From assembly GCF_028769735.1 (NCBI RefSeq), contig NC_088171.1, forward strand, positions 92,612,912 to 92,676,911: DNA of 64,000 nucleotides, in the 5' to 3' direction. Of this stretch, positions 25,001-36,394 are shown piece by piece; the stretch's first letter is position 1; every line of letters begins with the position of its first letter. Both the position numbers and the translations under genes were made by a program. The stretch is from Zonotrichia leucophrys gambelii. Its lineage: Eukaryota > Chordata > Aves > Passeriformes > Passerellidae. A model generated the notes under the pieces. It did no database searches. It saw nothing but the letters and a program-made list of their open reading frames with translations, and was not told the origin of the DNA.

Positions 25001-25275
25001 TGATAATAATGATATTAACAATAATTATTATTACTGAGATAGTGATAATCACAAAATTATTCTATCTTTACTGAAGTGGCTCAAATGAAAAGAGCTTTGC
25101 TCGGTTACTCAGTGGAACTTTTAGGATTAATTAATAAAGGTTTCTTTCACTTTTTTTATTTTTCATTTTTAAAAAGTTTTTTCTTTTTGCTTTTTAATTT
25201 TTTTCACGAATTATCTTCTCTTCTCCAACTTTTTTTTTTTCTTTTTTTCACTCTTTTTCTTTTCTTTCGAAACTT
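25001..25275. other. AT/T-rich break within the CpG island
   Basis: A sharp composition change: 25001-25075 is mostly A/T with repeated ATAAT/TTATTA units, and 25121-25275 is a T-rich polypyrimidine stretch on the plus strand. GC-rich island lies on both sides. The segment sits just upstream of the 24.7-kb CRE cluster and separates it from the 26-kb cluster. Confidence 0.8.
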
Positions 25276-26016
25276 TGCAGTGCGCAGGAGCAAGGAGCAG
25301 GTTGCGGAAGGTGCCGCTCACAGAGCGGGCACAAGTGCTAGCGGCCCCGAGAAGCGTCCGGCTTGCCGCCTGCTTGTGACTGTCAGTGTCCGTGTGTCTT
25401 TCGGTGTCCATGTGTCTGCCTGGGGCACCGGGCTGGCGGCGGACGACTCCCCCGCTGTCTCCGCTGGCAGCAGCCGCCCGCCGCCGTGCCCGGTGCCGTG
25501 TTTACATCCACCGCCGGCGGCCGGGACGTCCGCGACTGTCACTGCAGCCGTGAGGGCCGGTGCTGCGCTTGTGCTTCGCACAGAGGGGCTCCGCCAAGCG
25601 AGTCCTCCCGACGGACGGGAGCCGAGGCGGACGAGGAGCCTGCTGCCCCGAGGAGGGACAGGAGGCAGCGGCGGCACTTTCGCTTTGCCTCTCGCTCTAC
25701 CGTCCCGCCGCTGGCACTGCCGCGGAGCGTGCTCCCTCCCGGGGAGGCAAAGCCGGGGCTGGCGCAGGGCTCGGCGGAAGCCGCGGACCGGCGGCGCGAC
25801 GGCCACGTCCGAGCCCGGGATCCCCTTCCCGAGGCGGTGCGCGCCGTTTTCCCCCGGGCGCCGGGGCGTCCCCCGCTCCCTCCCTCCCTCCCTCCCTCCG
25901 GGGCCGCGGCGCTGCCAGACCCCGCTCCCCCCGCGGGGGAACCCGCCGGGCTCCCCGCGCGGCCGCGCTTCCCCTCCGGACGCCGCCGGCCCCCGGCGGG
26001 GGCCAGCCCGCGCCCC

Positions 26017-26373
26017 CACGTCACCGCCCTCGTGCCGCCGCCGCGGCCAATCCACGCACAGGACGCGGCGGGCCCCGTTCCGAGGGGCGGGGCGCGGCGG
26101 GGCTGACGCACGGCGGCCGCGTCATTGACGCAAGCGGCGTTGCTAAATTTAGCCCCGCCGGGCCCCGCGCGAGGCGCTCGGGATCGCGCGCGAAGGAGGG
26201 GGCGGGGCCGGAGCCCATTGAGCGGCGGCAGCGGCGGCGGGCGGGAGCGCGGGGCTATTTTTGGGACACCCCTCTCCCGGCCCCCCCGGTTGTGATCCGG
26301 CCAAACCAAATATAGATGCGGGCGGGTATTTATAGCGCCGGCGAGTCCCATTGTCGTGGGGCCACGCCCCCGC
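26017..26373. promoter_or_regulatory. Immediate-early-type regulatory cluster (CRE, MEF2, CArG-like, TATA, EGR1)
   Basis: In plus-strand order: CRE-like CACGTCAC at 26017-26024, CCAAT at 26047, TGACGC at 26104 and an inverted CRE pair GCGTCATTGACGC at 26119-26131. Next come a palindromic MEF2 consensus GCTAAATTTAGC at 26142-26153, CTATTTTTGG (CArG-like) at 26255-26264 and CCAAATATAG (CArG-like) at 26306-26315. A TATA element (TATTTATA on plus, TATAAATA on minus) is at 26327-26334, and an EGR1/SP1 site GCGGGGGCG on the minus strand at 26365-26373. Read on plus, the order is CRE, SRF-like, TATA; read on minus, the better TATA spelling is used. It could be a distal NR4A3 promoter, an enhancer or a divergent promoter. 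Confidence 0.5.
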
Positions 26374-26683
26374 CCGGCTTCCTCTGCGCAGGGGGTGGAG
26401 TGCGGGGCAGCGCACGGGGACCCCGGCGCGCACACCCATCCTCCCGGTAGCCCCCACGGTGGGGCAGTGGGGAGGGGAAAAGCTGCAATCGCACGCTGGC
26501 GGGGGGTGCCAGACCCGGCTTCCTCCTAAAAAAATAAAACCAAAGTCTCTTGGTGGCTGTGGCTGGAGTTCCCCTCCGCGTGGCCGGCTCGGCGCGATTC
26601 CCCCCGTATCGCATCGCATGGCATCGCACGCCATCCCCGCACGGCCCCCGGCGAACCACTGCTGACATTGCGGAGCCGCGGTC

Positions 26684-26702
26684 GAGCGCCCCCTGCGCGG
26701 GG
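26684..26702. promoter_or_regulatory. Possible CTCF site
   Basis: AGCGCCCCCTG followed by CGCGG resembles the reverse complement of the CTCF core motif, with mismatches in the outer part. It lies in the distal half of the promoter island. Motif resemblance only. Confidence 0.25.
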
Positions 26703-27499
26703 GGCTGGTGGTGCGGAGGCGGGGAGGGGATGGAGGCAGGCTCACCCCCCGGCCCGCCGGGCAGGGACGCGCGTAGCAGAGCAGCGCGGGTGTTTCCGCG
26801 GCGGGGATGCCCCGCTCGGTCCGCCGCGGCGGGGATACCCCCTGCCTGACGCAACGGAGCGGAGCAGGGGCGGCGGCGGGCACAGCGCATAGCGCCGCGG
26901 TGACCTCATGGCAGAAGCGGCGCTGGTTGGGAGTCCTCCCCCCGCCCCCCCTCCAAACCAGCCCTCCCTCCCCTCCCGCCTGTTGAGTAAGCGCCGGGAG
27001 AAGCGAAAATGCCATGACGGGCCGGTGCGCTCATCCCCGGTGCTGACACGGCGCGACAAGGGAGATTCCCTTTGATGCCGCTGCCGGCGTGGGCGGCTGA
27101 GGGCAAGGGAGGAGAGACAGAGAGGGTGGCACTTTCCGCCCACCCCTCACCCCGGGCACTGGCCCCGATAAAAATACTCCGTTTTCCATGCTGTCATTTC
27201 TCCTTTGCATCTCGGCCTCTGTGCTGGGAAAGGGACTCCGCGGAGCGCCGCCGCCCTCCTGCGGGCCCCTCGCCCCGCTCCGGGCGGGCTACCCCCGAGA
27301 GGGCTACAAAGTTCCAGAGTCATCCCGAAACTCGCAGCTCCGCACTGAAAGCGTGTGCGAGAGCAAAACGTCGGTGCCAGGTGGACTGTCCTAGAAACCG
27401 AATTGCCCCCCCCGCCTTTCCTCCCCCGGGTACTCCGTGCAACTTCGCAGCTTCCTCGAGCTGTTCCTGTCTCCCACGACGTGAAAATATCGTCATGCA

Positions 27500-28429
27500 A
27501 GAAGGCTAAAAAAAAACTCCAACCAACAAAACCCACTCCAAACCCAAAACCGGCGGCAAGAGTGTTTTGAAAGCCTTTAAAATAATCTTTGAGGTGCTAT
27601 TTAAAGAACAGGAAATGGGATGTTTGGAGAAAATGATTAGAAAGTGGCATTGAGTGCGCTATGTACTTCGGGCAGATGCGGGTGCTGTGCAGGGAGCCGG
27701 GCACTTGCTCACCGAGCGACCCGAGGCAGTGGTTCCCTCTAGGGAGAGCACGGTCTGCTGTCCTGCAGTTATTTATGACATGAGAGGTCACTCACTACAC
27801 TCCGTGTGCTTCCCATGAGGCGAAAAGGAAGTTCATAGCGCAAGGAACTCCCAATCCATTAAGCATAAACACCGAGGCGGGGGCGGGGGGAGAGATAAGG
27901 GGACAGGAACAACAGTAGGCAAATTGTCTAACTGGTGTGTACACAGCTTGATTTGCTGGAGGCGGCGGTGCAGGAGAGAGGGCCAGAAGGATGTCATTCC
28001 CAGGGCTTATTGGATAACTCGGAATAATAAAACCAGGCACTGCAACAACGGGAGGAAGCCTGCAGCAGTATGAAGGAGGCCTTGGGTGAAATAAAGTTCA
28101 AGGAAGTGGGGAAGGTTGTTGAGGGACGTTTGCTGGGTGCTGCCAGAACTGGGGAGACCGAAGGTTACAGTGGGAGCAGACACTGTGGAGAGGATGAGGG
28201 ATTCACTTCCAGTACCCATGCATGTTTGCGTTTATGGCCAAATAACTTGATGACAACTTGTTATCAGAATTTGCTCGGCTTCCCCAAGACCAGGGCCAGT
28301 CTTTAGGCTGCAGATTTCTGGGGCCAAGGCAATGAAATGTCACTGTTTTTAGGGTTAGGATACCCAAGTCAAACTTCTGAAATCCTGACTAGCTGCCATC
28401 TATCCAGAGGCACCTAAATCGGAAAGTGA
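27500..28429. other. Unassigned flank between CpG island and first CR1
   Basis: Unique sequence of falling GC content. No coding exon, RNA gene or repeat was recognised. Confidence 0.6.
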
Positions 28430-28690
28430 TAAAACAAGAGAGAATGGCCTTAAGCTGAAGGAGGGTGGGTTTAGATTAGATATTAGGAAGAAATTCTTTA
28501 CTGTGAGGATGCTGAGGCACTGGAATAGGTTGCCCAGAGGTGTTATGAATTCCCTGTCCCTGGAGGTGTTTAAGACTAGGCTGGATGGGGCTCTGAGCAA
28601 CATGGTCTAGTGGAAGGTTCCCTGCCTATGACAGGGGGGTTGGAACTAGATGATCTTTAGGATCCATTCCAACCCAGGGCATTCTATGAT
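28430..28690 (+). mobile_element. CR1 LINE 3' fragment
   Basis: Carries typical CR1 3' UTR sequence: GGTTTAGATTAGATATTAGG, AGGCACTGGAATAGGTTGCC, GTCCCTGGAGGTGTTTAAGA, and the end CCATTCCAACCCAGGGCATT then CTATGATAG. 5'-truncated, as most CR1 copies are. Confidence 0.93.
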
Positions 28691-31600
28691 AGATTCAGTA
28701 GTACCACAGAAACAGCATCTAGTCTAACCTCCGATGCAAAGAGCATTCCCGGCATTTTTTAAAATAAAATTTCCTGTCTTCCTCCAGGATGTAGAAAACA
28801 ACTGTTCATCTACCTAAATGCCATTCTAGGGAAACCCCAAAGAGGAGCTGGCTGGTGCACCCAAATGACACAGTAGCTCAGTAGCTCCAGCACTAGCACA
28901 GAAAACAGGACATTCAGATTCATGGAGTTTGTCTGGGGCAGGGAGGCAAGAATGGGAATGGGGAAACTTAACCTACATTCCCCACCTCCCAGAGATTGCT
29001 GTAATCTCTGCATCATTCTGGGTGGTATCTCAACCACTTGTTTGAAGTGGTGAAACCACTTTCACATTTGTGTGCAAGCACTGTAGTCTAGTGCTTCAGG
29101 CTGTCTGCTAGGATGGAGGAGACCTGCCTATCCTGTCCATTCCTGCTCCAAGGAGGGCTTGTGTTATTTTATATCACACACCTATAGTATAAAAATACTG
29201 CCATGGCCTTAAGAGAACTTTCTTGCCTGATTGAGCATGATTTCTGTGTTAAAGTTCCTTTATCCCCTCCATACCTTCCTAGACAACCAATAACCTGATG
29301 ATGAGGCCATTCTCTCAGATAAAGGTCAATGTGGATTTGAGTCTTCTTAAGATAAGAAAGGAGCTGAATCACAGATCTTCTGTGTCTAGGGAGTGCTGTA
29401 ATTGTCAGAGCTACAGAAAGTAGCACCTGCCTCCTTCCAGCTGTCTTTGAAAAATCTCATAGGTGAGGTAGGGTTATACTAGCCTAAGACTTCCCGCTGG
29501 CCTAAGCTACATCTCCTTGCTCCAGAGAGATGGGATTTGGGATACAGCCCTTATCATAGTGTTGAACTTTGTCTGTTTTGTACCCTGCAATCATGTGAAG
29601 GGTTAAATGATTAATTTGGATTTCTGGATTTGTGGGCATGGGGTACTAGAAAAAACACTGCAGTTTTTAATCTTGTCATCTAAAACATCATTGGATTTAA
29701 GTCTGAGTCAGAATCTTGCCCTTCAGAGGTATTCTGTTGTGCAGAAAATAAATGTAACACCTTCTGGTGCTGATCAAGGTCACTTAGGTCTTGAAAATAG
29801 GGTATGACCCTGGTCAAAATGACACTTAGCAGAGTTTGATAGCCTAGAACAGCAGCTTTGCCTCAGCTGCCTTATAACATTAGGCCAGCACGTTTCTAGA
29901 TGAGAGGTAGCATGCTACAAAAGGTTGTCAGGACACCCAGTTTATCACTGCTAGGTTTCCAAACTGAAAAAGGAACTTGTTCTGCCTCCTTTGCTTGAAA
30001 GGAGCCTTTGTCATAGAGAGGTCATGATGAGGAAGAGGGGAAGGCCTGTCTTAGTCTTTGGTGGTGTATTTGGCAGGCCGTGCCCTGCTAAAACCAAGTC
30101 CTAGTCTTCAGTAAATGAAGTCCCAATATAATCCAGCCTGCTGTCCTACTTTTACAGTCAAACATTTATCTTTTCTTTTCACAACTAGTTAAAGACATGG
30201 TTGCATGGTTTATGCTCAGATTTTCCAAATGACTATAATTGGATTGTGGCCATGCATTGGAAATTTTTTGCCCCAAAGGAAGAAATTTTGAGAAAGATTC
30301 AAATGATTCAAACCCAGTCTTTTATGAATGTTAGAAATATGCACAGTATGCTTTGTTCACAATAGCTCTGTTTTCCCAGACAGAAGCTCCACCAACTGGT
30401 GGAATTGCCCTGGAATTCTGCAATACCACAGATGGGGAGGCTTGAATATTCCTGGACTGACTCAGCCTGTGCACTTTGCCTGGCTTGTAAGACAATAGAC
30501 AATTCTTTCTCGGTTGTGGAGATCCAAATTAAAAGTAAAGGAGCTCACATATTAACAAATGGAATGATTGCCTCTTAGACAAGCCCACAGACTGAACTGT
30601 GATCATATTAAGCAGAGGGGCTGTTGACAGTATAATTCCTTCTGCCAACATAAGAGCTGATTAGGAATGGGAGAACCCAGGACCAGACAAGGTTCAGAAC
30701 ATGCAAGCACAGCAGATTATTAAACAAGGAGATGAAGGAGCATTCAGAGGGATCTTAAATGAAGTACATTAATTGTGTAATAATGAAGCAGCTTTAAACT
30801 GGACTTATAATGGATACAAAAGAACTACATTTTGCATTGGCCTTGATACTTTCAAAGGGACAATCTTACTTGATTGTGCTTACTTGAAGAAAAAGGAGAC
30901 AGTGGGTAAGAAAAGAAAAAGGCTCAAGCTTATCTTATCCTAGGCAAAGATCTCACAGACTGTAATGTTTATTACTAAGAGATAGATTTTAATAAAAGAT
31001 CAAGGCCATGGGACTGGTTACAACCCCCAAAATGTAATATTTTCCCCTCTATCTAATAATTAATAAAATTATAGCAATTATAATTATTATTTTTAAGTTA
31101 TTTTTCTGGCTTCCTTTTGGGCCATTCATTTCTACATTTAATTCTTGGATTGTCAATCTTTATTCCTAAGAAGGAGTCTATTTACTTACCTCATGAAATA
31201 CTAAACAAATGCAACTCTATAGTTGTAAAAAAAAATAATAGTTTATACCAGATAATGATTTAAGCTTGTTCAGTGGGCATGGGCATTGCCTTTTTGGCAG
31301 ACTTTCTATTTGTGTTGATAAAGAATAGCTCCTCAAAAGCAACAACTTGGTACTTATTTACTTTTTCTAAGATCTTTAAATTTAAATTTTAAATTTCATC
31401 TGCTTTCTATTACATTGACTTTCTGGTTACCCTGTTTGTTTTGCTCCTAATGATTTCCAAACCTATGGATCTTTCTATATTATTCAGCATTGCATTTCAT
31501 TTACTCTCTTACCTCTTCTTGGACTGCATTTTCTCTGTTTCCTACTATTTCCCTGTCTGTTTCTTTGTCTTGTCACTACTGTGCTATCTGAATTGCCTGT

Positions 31601-33274
31601 TCCCAAGACCCAAGGGGTAGCAGTTCTTCAGCTGTAGTAGAATGAGGGGTTTGAGGACAAAAGTGAAAGATCCCAGCTGCCACAGCAACTGTCTGTCCAA
31701 GTTTGCTTTTTGCTTTATCTCTGTCCTGGCTTGTGCCTTTGCACAGTTTCATTTACATGTGCACAGTTTCATTTACTTCTACCTGCTCTGTTTCCCCATC
31801 TGTAAAATTACAACAGAGTAATAAATTACAACATAGTAATTATTCCTTTAGGAAATAAAGGCACAGAAATGAAGACTGATTACTATTATTGTTTATTTCT
31901 TACTAATGCACAAGACCTTAAACCCCTCAATGACAGTAATTCCTTTTTTCCCCGCTTATATTAAAAAAATGAATAATTTACCTGAGAGAATTTAGACTAT
32001 TTCTTTCAAGCTTATCATATCTTAAAGATCAGAAGTGGGCACTAGTACCACGTCACAGGTTAAGAGAGTTTAAGCATCAGCTTTCTTCAATCATGTCTAA
32101 ACCTCCTGGCATCTCTGAATCAGCTGAAATACGCTGCTAGAATGAGCTGATGAAATCAGTTCCATTTCCACCCCCCTGCACTATATGTCGTGGTGTGTGC
32201 ACCTGAACTTACAGCCCCAACTCCAGGAGCAGGGTGATGAGCTCAGCGTCCAGTCTTTGGGGTTGTGAAAATCACGAAATCCAAACTTGAATGAAACTGG
32301 CAAGTCGGGGCTGTTGCAGCCCAGAGTGGGCTGGGAATGCCATGCCCGGAGCTGTGTTACACGTGCTCCTCTGTGCAGCCCTCTGGAGATAGTGGGAATG
32401 AGGAGTGCCAAAACAAACTTAGGAACAAAAGGAGCAAAGTGCACTGAGTGCAGGTGTGCTGCTTAGATGTCGCCGTTTAACCCAGCAGGTAGCTAAGCAC
32501 CACACAGCCACTGGCTTACGCACCCCATCCAGCAGCAGAGAGGAGAGAATTGGGGGAAAAAAGGTAAAATTAATGGGTTGGCATAAAGACAGTTTCATAC
32601 CAAAGAAATGGATAGGAAAGTTTTATTCCTACTACTACTACCACCACTACCACCACTAGTTAGAATTTACAAAACAAGCAATGCACAGTGCAACTGCTCA
32701 CCACGTGCTGACCAGTGCCCAGCCTATTCCCAAGCTCTCCCCCAGCTTTATGTAGTCAGCATGATGCCATATGGTATGGAATGTCTCTTGGGTCAGCTGG
32801 GATCAGCTGTCCTGGCTATGTCCCCTCACAACTTCTGCATGCCCAGTCCAACTAGTGGGTTGATGTGAGAAACTGAAAAGTCCTTAATTTAGTGTAAGCC
32901 CTGCTCAACAAGCAAAACATCAGTGTGTGTTCGCAAAAAACTACACAAAAACTTACCGGTGGAGTGCTGTAAGAGATGATGGTGTGGTTCAAATAGCAAA
33001 AAGCTTGAAATATTGTAACAAGAAGTGAAAGTCAAACACATCTAAATAGTATTAGAGAACAATCATCACTGCTTCTGGGGCACATAGAACAGAGATCCAG
33101 TTACAGAAAGCCTGTGTGTCTCAATGACAGAATGAGGGGGAGAATCTCTCAGCAAAGAGATTCCATGCCTTGTCTTCTGCTTCCTTAAGAAATCCTGCTC
33201 TGAGTGTTTGAGCTTCACAAAGGCAAAGGGGAAGCACCAAGTGGAACTGAAAATCAGTGGAGGTGCTCACTGAG
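28691..33274. other. Intergenic, no gene seen
   Basis: Mostly AT-rich unique sequence. Contains a local direct duplication of GCACAGTTTCATTTAC at 31741-31756 and 31761-31776, a similar imperfect duplication near 31805-31850 and a (TAC)n(CAC)n run at 32628-32658. No exon or transposon was recognised. Confidence 0.6.
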
Positions 33275-33396
33275 CAGTGTTCAAAGCTGGGTTGGATGGG
33301 GCCCTGATCTAGTGGAAGGTGTCCCTGATCATGGCAGGGAGCTTGAAACTAGATGCTCTTTGAGGTCCCTTCCAACCCAAACCATTCTATAATTGC
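33275..33396 (+). mobile_element. CR1 LINE 3' end, short
   Basis: GTTCAAAGCTGGGTTGGATG, CTAGTGGAAGGTGTCCCTG, GAAACTAGATG and the tail GTCCCTTCCAACCCAAACCA then TTCTATAATTG are classic CR1 3' UTR and tail. Confidence 0.93.
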
Positions 33397-33936
33397 ATGT
33401 GTTTCTCTGGTAAAAGGACCTTTGCATGTTCCCAAGGAAGAAGACCAGCAAATGTGTTTGCAAAGATCTTGTCCTGCATAGTTTGGGCCAATCTCAATAC
33501 TCTGCCTTACAGGAAGAGAGCAGAATGTTGCACAGCAAAAGAATTAATGAAGAGAATTATTCTCCTATTTTGTACTAGGATATGTTTTGTATTTTTATAA
33601 GAAATTTGTTGTGGATGATGAGGCAAAAGCTTTGTCATGTTGCAGTTAAAATTGGCAATAGAAACTAATTAGAAGTTCTGGGCAATTTAAAAAGCAAATT
33701 TCATTCCCTTTTTCTCTTCCCATTCACCAAAGCTTTCATGTGCTGAGTGCAAGAATAACTGTGGTGTTTTCACCCTACCAAAATTCCCCACTGATCATTC
33801 TGCGCAGTTGTGGTTCCATGCAAGGGGGGAAAAAGCTTCCTGCCATCTGTTCTAAATTAGATATCTTTTCCTATTATATTTCCCAGTTTTATTGTTTTTG
33901 TTGCTGATGAAGTAGTAAGTTAAATTTTCAGTATTT

Positions 33937-34000
33937 ATGCCTTCAGAGTTTAGGCAATTATATGAAGGCAAATATATATGCCTTCAGAGTTTAGGCAATT
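33937..34000. repeat. Tandem direct repeat of a 23-bp unit
   Basis: The unit that starts ATGCCTTCAGAGTTTAGG occurs at 33937-33959 and again, identical, at 33978-34000. The 18-bp spacer between them (TATATGAAGGCAAATATAT-like) is A/T-rich. A local duplication of unknown function. Confidence 0.9.
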
Positions 34001-34349
34001 CCCTTTATTTTCCATGCTGCTGCTCTTATATTAAGCCATAATATCATGCTTTCAACAGAGAAGTAACATCACTAAGCTTTACAATTTTACCATTCATTAT
34101 ACCTGTTCCTAGCATGGTATTTAAATAATGACATGAACTTGAAACCCCCAGTTGGGTCCTTTCTAACACTGGAGGCCTTTGGATTTCCTCTTTTCCTACA
34201 GCATCATCAAAAAACCCGTCAATTGTTGGTGATTGTCTCACCAACAAACTCCTTTACTATTTACTATTTTTCCACCTAGGATGGATCTTCTTAATGGATC
34301 TTATTCTGTCTATATGCACATATCTCTTGGTGCCGGGGAAAGTCCTTCT

Positions 34350-34413
34350 TGATCGAAGGTTGGACTGGATGATCCCCGAGGTCGTTTCCAGCCCCGATTA
34401 CTCTGCGGTTCAT
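34350..34413 (+). mobile_element. CR1-type LINE tail, degraded
   Basis: GAAGGTTGGACTGGATGATC, GAGGTCGTTTCCAGCCCCGA and TTACTCTGCGGTTC resemble the last 60 bases of a CR1 family member with point changes. Confidence 0.75.
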
Positions 34414-35012
34414 AAATAGGCTTTTATTAAAAATTGTACAATTTCACGATTCCTTTCTTTCTAGCTGTCCAATTGGCTCTTTAATCGCTTTGCCGTGTTA
34501 CAAACATTTCTGGGGGGCTCCACGTTACCCGCAGGATTTGTGTCACACCAGCACACTCCACTAAACTCCCTTGATCCCTCATTTCTGCTCACGCGCTGCT
34601 TTCTGGTTTGTTTTTAAATCTTCACGGACGGAGCCGCTGCCGCTCCCCCACCTCCCCGAAGAGTTCGCAGCCTTTTGCCACGCCGTGGGGTGGAACCCAG
34701 CCAGGATTAAGTTAAGCGCTCGTTCCCAGGAAAAGCGGCCGCAGGACGCCAGCTGGGACTATTTGCTTTAACCCCTTTCTCCCACCGTTTACCGGGGCCG
34801 CCTCGGAGGCTGGGGGTGAAACCCTCCATTCCCCCGTTCCCTCGGGGCTCTCCCTCCCGCCCTGCCCGTCCCCCGCGGGGCGCGGGCAGGTGACAGCGGC
34901 GGCACGCGCGCCCGGTCCCGTGACGCGCGCGCGCGGCTGAGCGCCGCGTGACGGCGGTGGCGGCGCCAGCAGGTGTCCCCGCGCCGCTTCCCGGGACACC
35001 CGGGGCGGCCCC

Positions 35013-35425
35013 GGCCTGGAAGGGAGCGCTGGGGATCATCGAGTCCAAAGGCCCTGCCAAGGCAGGGTCACCTAGAGGAGGTTACACTGGGGCGCGTCCT
35101 GGTGGGTGTGGAACGTCTCCAGAGAAGGAGACTCCACGATCTCCCCGGGCCGCCCGTTCCAGCGCTCTGCCACCCTCAGTGTCAGGAAGTTGTTCCTCAC
35201 GCTGATGGGAAACTTCTTGTGATTTGCTTATGGCTACTGCTTCTTATCCTGCTGAGGGGCACCGCTGAAGAGTCTGGCCCCAGGCTCTTGTCACCTGCCC
35301 AGGAGATATTTGCGTGCATTAGTGACAGCCCCTCTTCACTCTTCTCCAGACTAAACAGGTCCAGCTCCCGCAGGCTCTCCTCTTAAGAGAAACTCCAGAT
35401 CCCTTTCCTTGGCGCAGGGAAAAAC
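35013..35425 (-). mobile_element. CR1 LINE 3' region, minus orientation
   Basis: The plus strand shows reverse-complement CR1 sequence: GGGATCATCGAGTCCAAAGG, GGAGACTCCACGATCTCCC, AGTGTCAGGAAGTTGTTCCT, CTTCTCCAGACTAAACAGGT and CTCTCCTCTTAAGAG. The terminal tail is degraded. The copy lies within the upstream CpG island. Confidence 0.9.
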
Positions 35426-35996
35426 TCCGAAAAGCCTCTCTGCAACTTTGAGGAGCTGGGAGGGGACGGGACTGTCACCGAGAACAACTCCGGCTCCGGG
35501 GAACGGCGGGTCCCCAGCGCGGGATCTGCTTGGGGTCCCTTCCCCCAGGGGGCTCGCCGGCCTCGCGGGACAGCCCCGCTCCCGCCACGCTGGGCCACGG
35601 CGGTGGCAGGAAGGCGTTCGGGAGCTGCCGGGGGGCTGCTCGTCCCACGCAGGCGGCGGGAGGAGCGGCGGCTCCGGAGCGGCACCGCCAGAGCCGGGCG
35701 GGCGCAGCTCCGCTTCCCGGAAACCCGAGCACCGCCACTTTGACACTTTTTATTTTCCATGGGGGGGTTTCCCCGGGTCTGGGGGAGAGGGAGGAGGGGG
35801 AATCCCCTCGCGCCCGCCGCCTCCCCGCCCCCGTCACGCGCGGCTCCCCCGCTCCTGGCCCTGTCACCTGACGGCGCCCACGCCCTCCCCCCACCAGCGC
35901 GTGCGGACGGCCAACAAACGGCCCTTTCCTTTCCTTTCTTTCCTTTTTTTTTTTTTTTAAATTTTTTTCCCTTTCCCCTCTCCGCCTTCTCCCGAC

Positions 35997-36261
35997 TATA
36001 AATAGCTCCTGCGCGCCGTGCGTGTGTCACGTTCCCATTACGTGCGCCTTACGCTGACGCACGGGGGCGGTGCGCTCCGTGACGTCAGCGCGTATCCGGG
36101 CCAAGCTATAAATAACCTTCCGGCGGCCGGTGCCAGTGGCGGGCGCGCGTCGCTGCTGCTGCTCCCGGTGCAGCTTCCCGTGGGAGCCGCCGGTCCCGGC
36201 GGCCTCGCTCCCTCGGGGCGCTCTGGGCTGCGTGCGCACAGGCCCAGCCCGGGCAGGCAGG
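35997..36261 (+). promoter_or_regulatory. TATA/CRE promoter candidate with no assigned gene
   Basis: TATAAATAG at 35997-36005 and TATAAATAA at 36107-36115 flank CRE-type sites: TGACGC near 36055 and a perfect TGACGTCA at 36080-36087. The perfect CRE is about 20 bp before the second TATA, predicting plus-strand starts near 36140 and perhaps 36030. A possible donor CAGG|GTAGGT follows at 36261/36262. On the minus strand the first TATA reads CTATTTATAG, so a minus start near 35970 towards NR4A3 is also possible. No coding frame follows. It could start a non-coding RNA, be a far upstream NR4A3 promoter, or act as an activity-dependent enhancer. Confidence 0.5.
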
Positions 36262-36394
36262 GTAGGTCACTGCTCCGTGAGGGCCGCAGTGCGCTCGGGC
36301 AGCAGGTGCTGCTGTCTCTGCCTCCGCCTCTCGCCCGGCGGCGCGACGGGCCCTGAGCGGTGGCAGTTCGCAGCCTGTTCGGAGTTCAACATCG

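Larger units (their letters stand above)
21380..27500. other. NR4A3 promoter CpG island
   Basis: A very GC- and CpG-rich stretch with many CGG/GCC runs, for example CGG repeats near 21700-21735. There is a (TCCC)n run at 25877-25899, a GCCGA-type run at 24833-24859 and a 13-C run at 24780-24792 that could form a quadruplex on the minus strand. It spans the region 5' of the NR4A3 coding exons. It is broken by AT/T-rich DNA at 25001-25275. Long open frames in every reading frame are a by-product of the base composition and are not annotated. Confidence 0.85.
34790..36380. other. Second, upstream CpG island
   Basis: GC- and CpG-rich DNA about 10-11 kb upstream of the NR4A3 promoter candidates, interrupted by an inserted CR1 at 35.0-35.4 kb and a T-rich run near 35930-35970. 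Its right part holds the TATA-CRE-TATA promoter. No convincing open frame. Confidence 0.75.

Noticed and set aside
25076..26435. Several 240-350-codon open frames on both strands (25076-26128 plus, 25539-26435 minus and others)
   Set aside because: They overlap each other on both strands, are Arg/Pro/Ala-rich and cover the promoter motifs. No domain resemblance.
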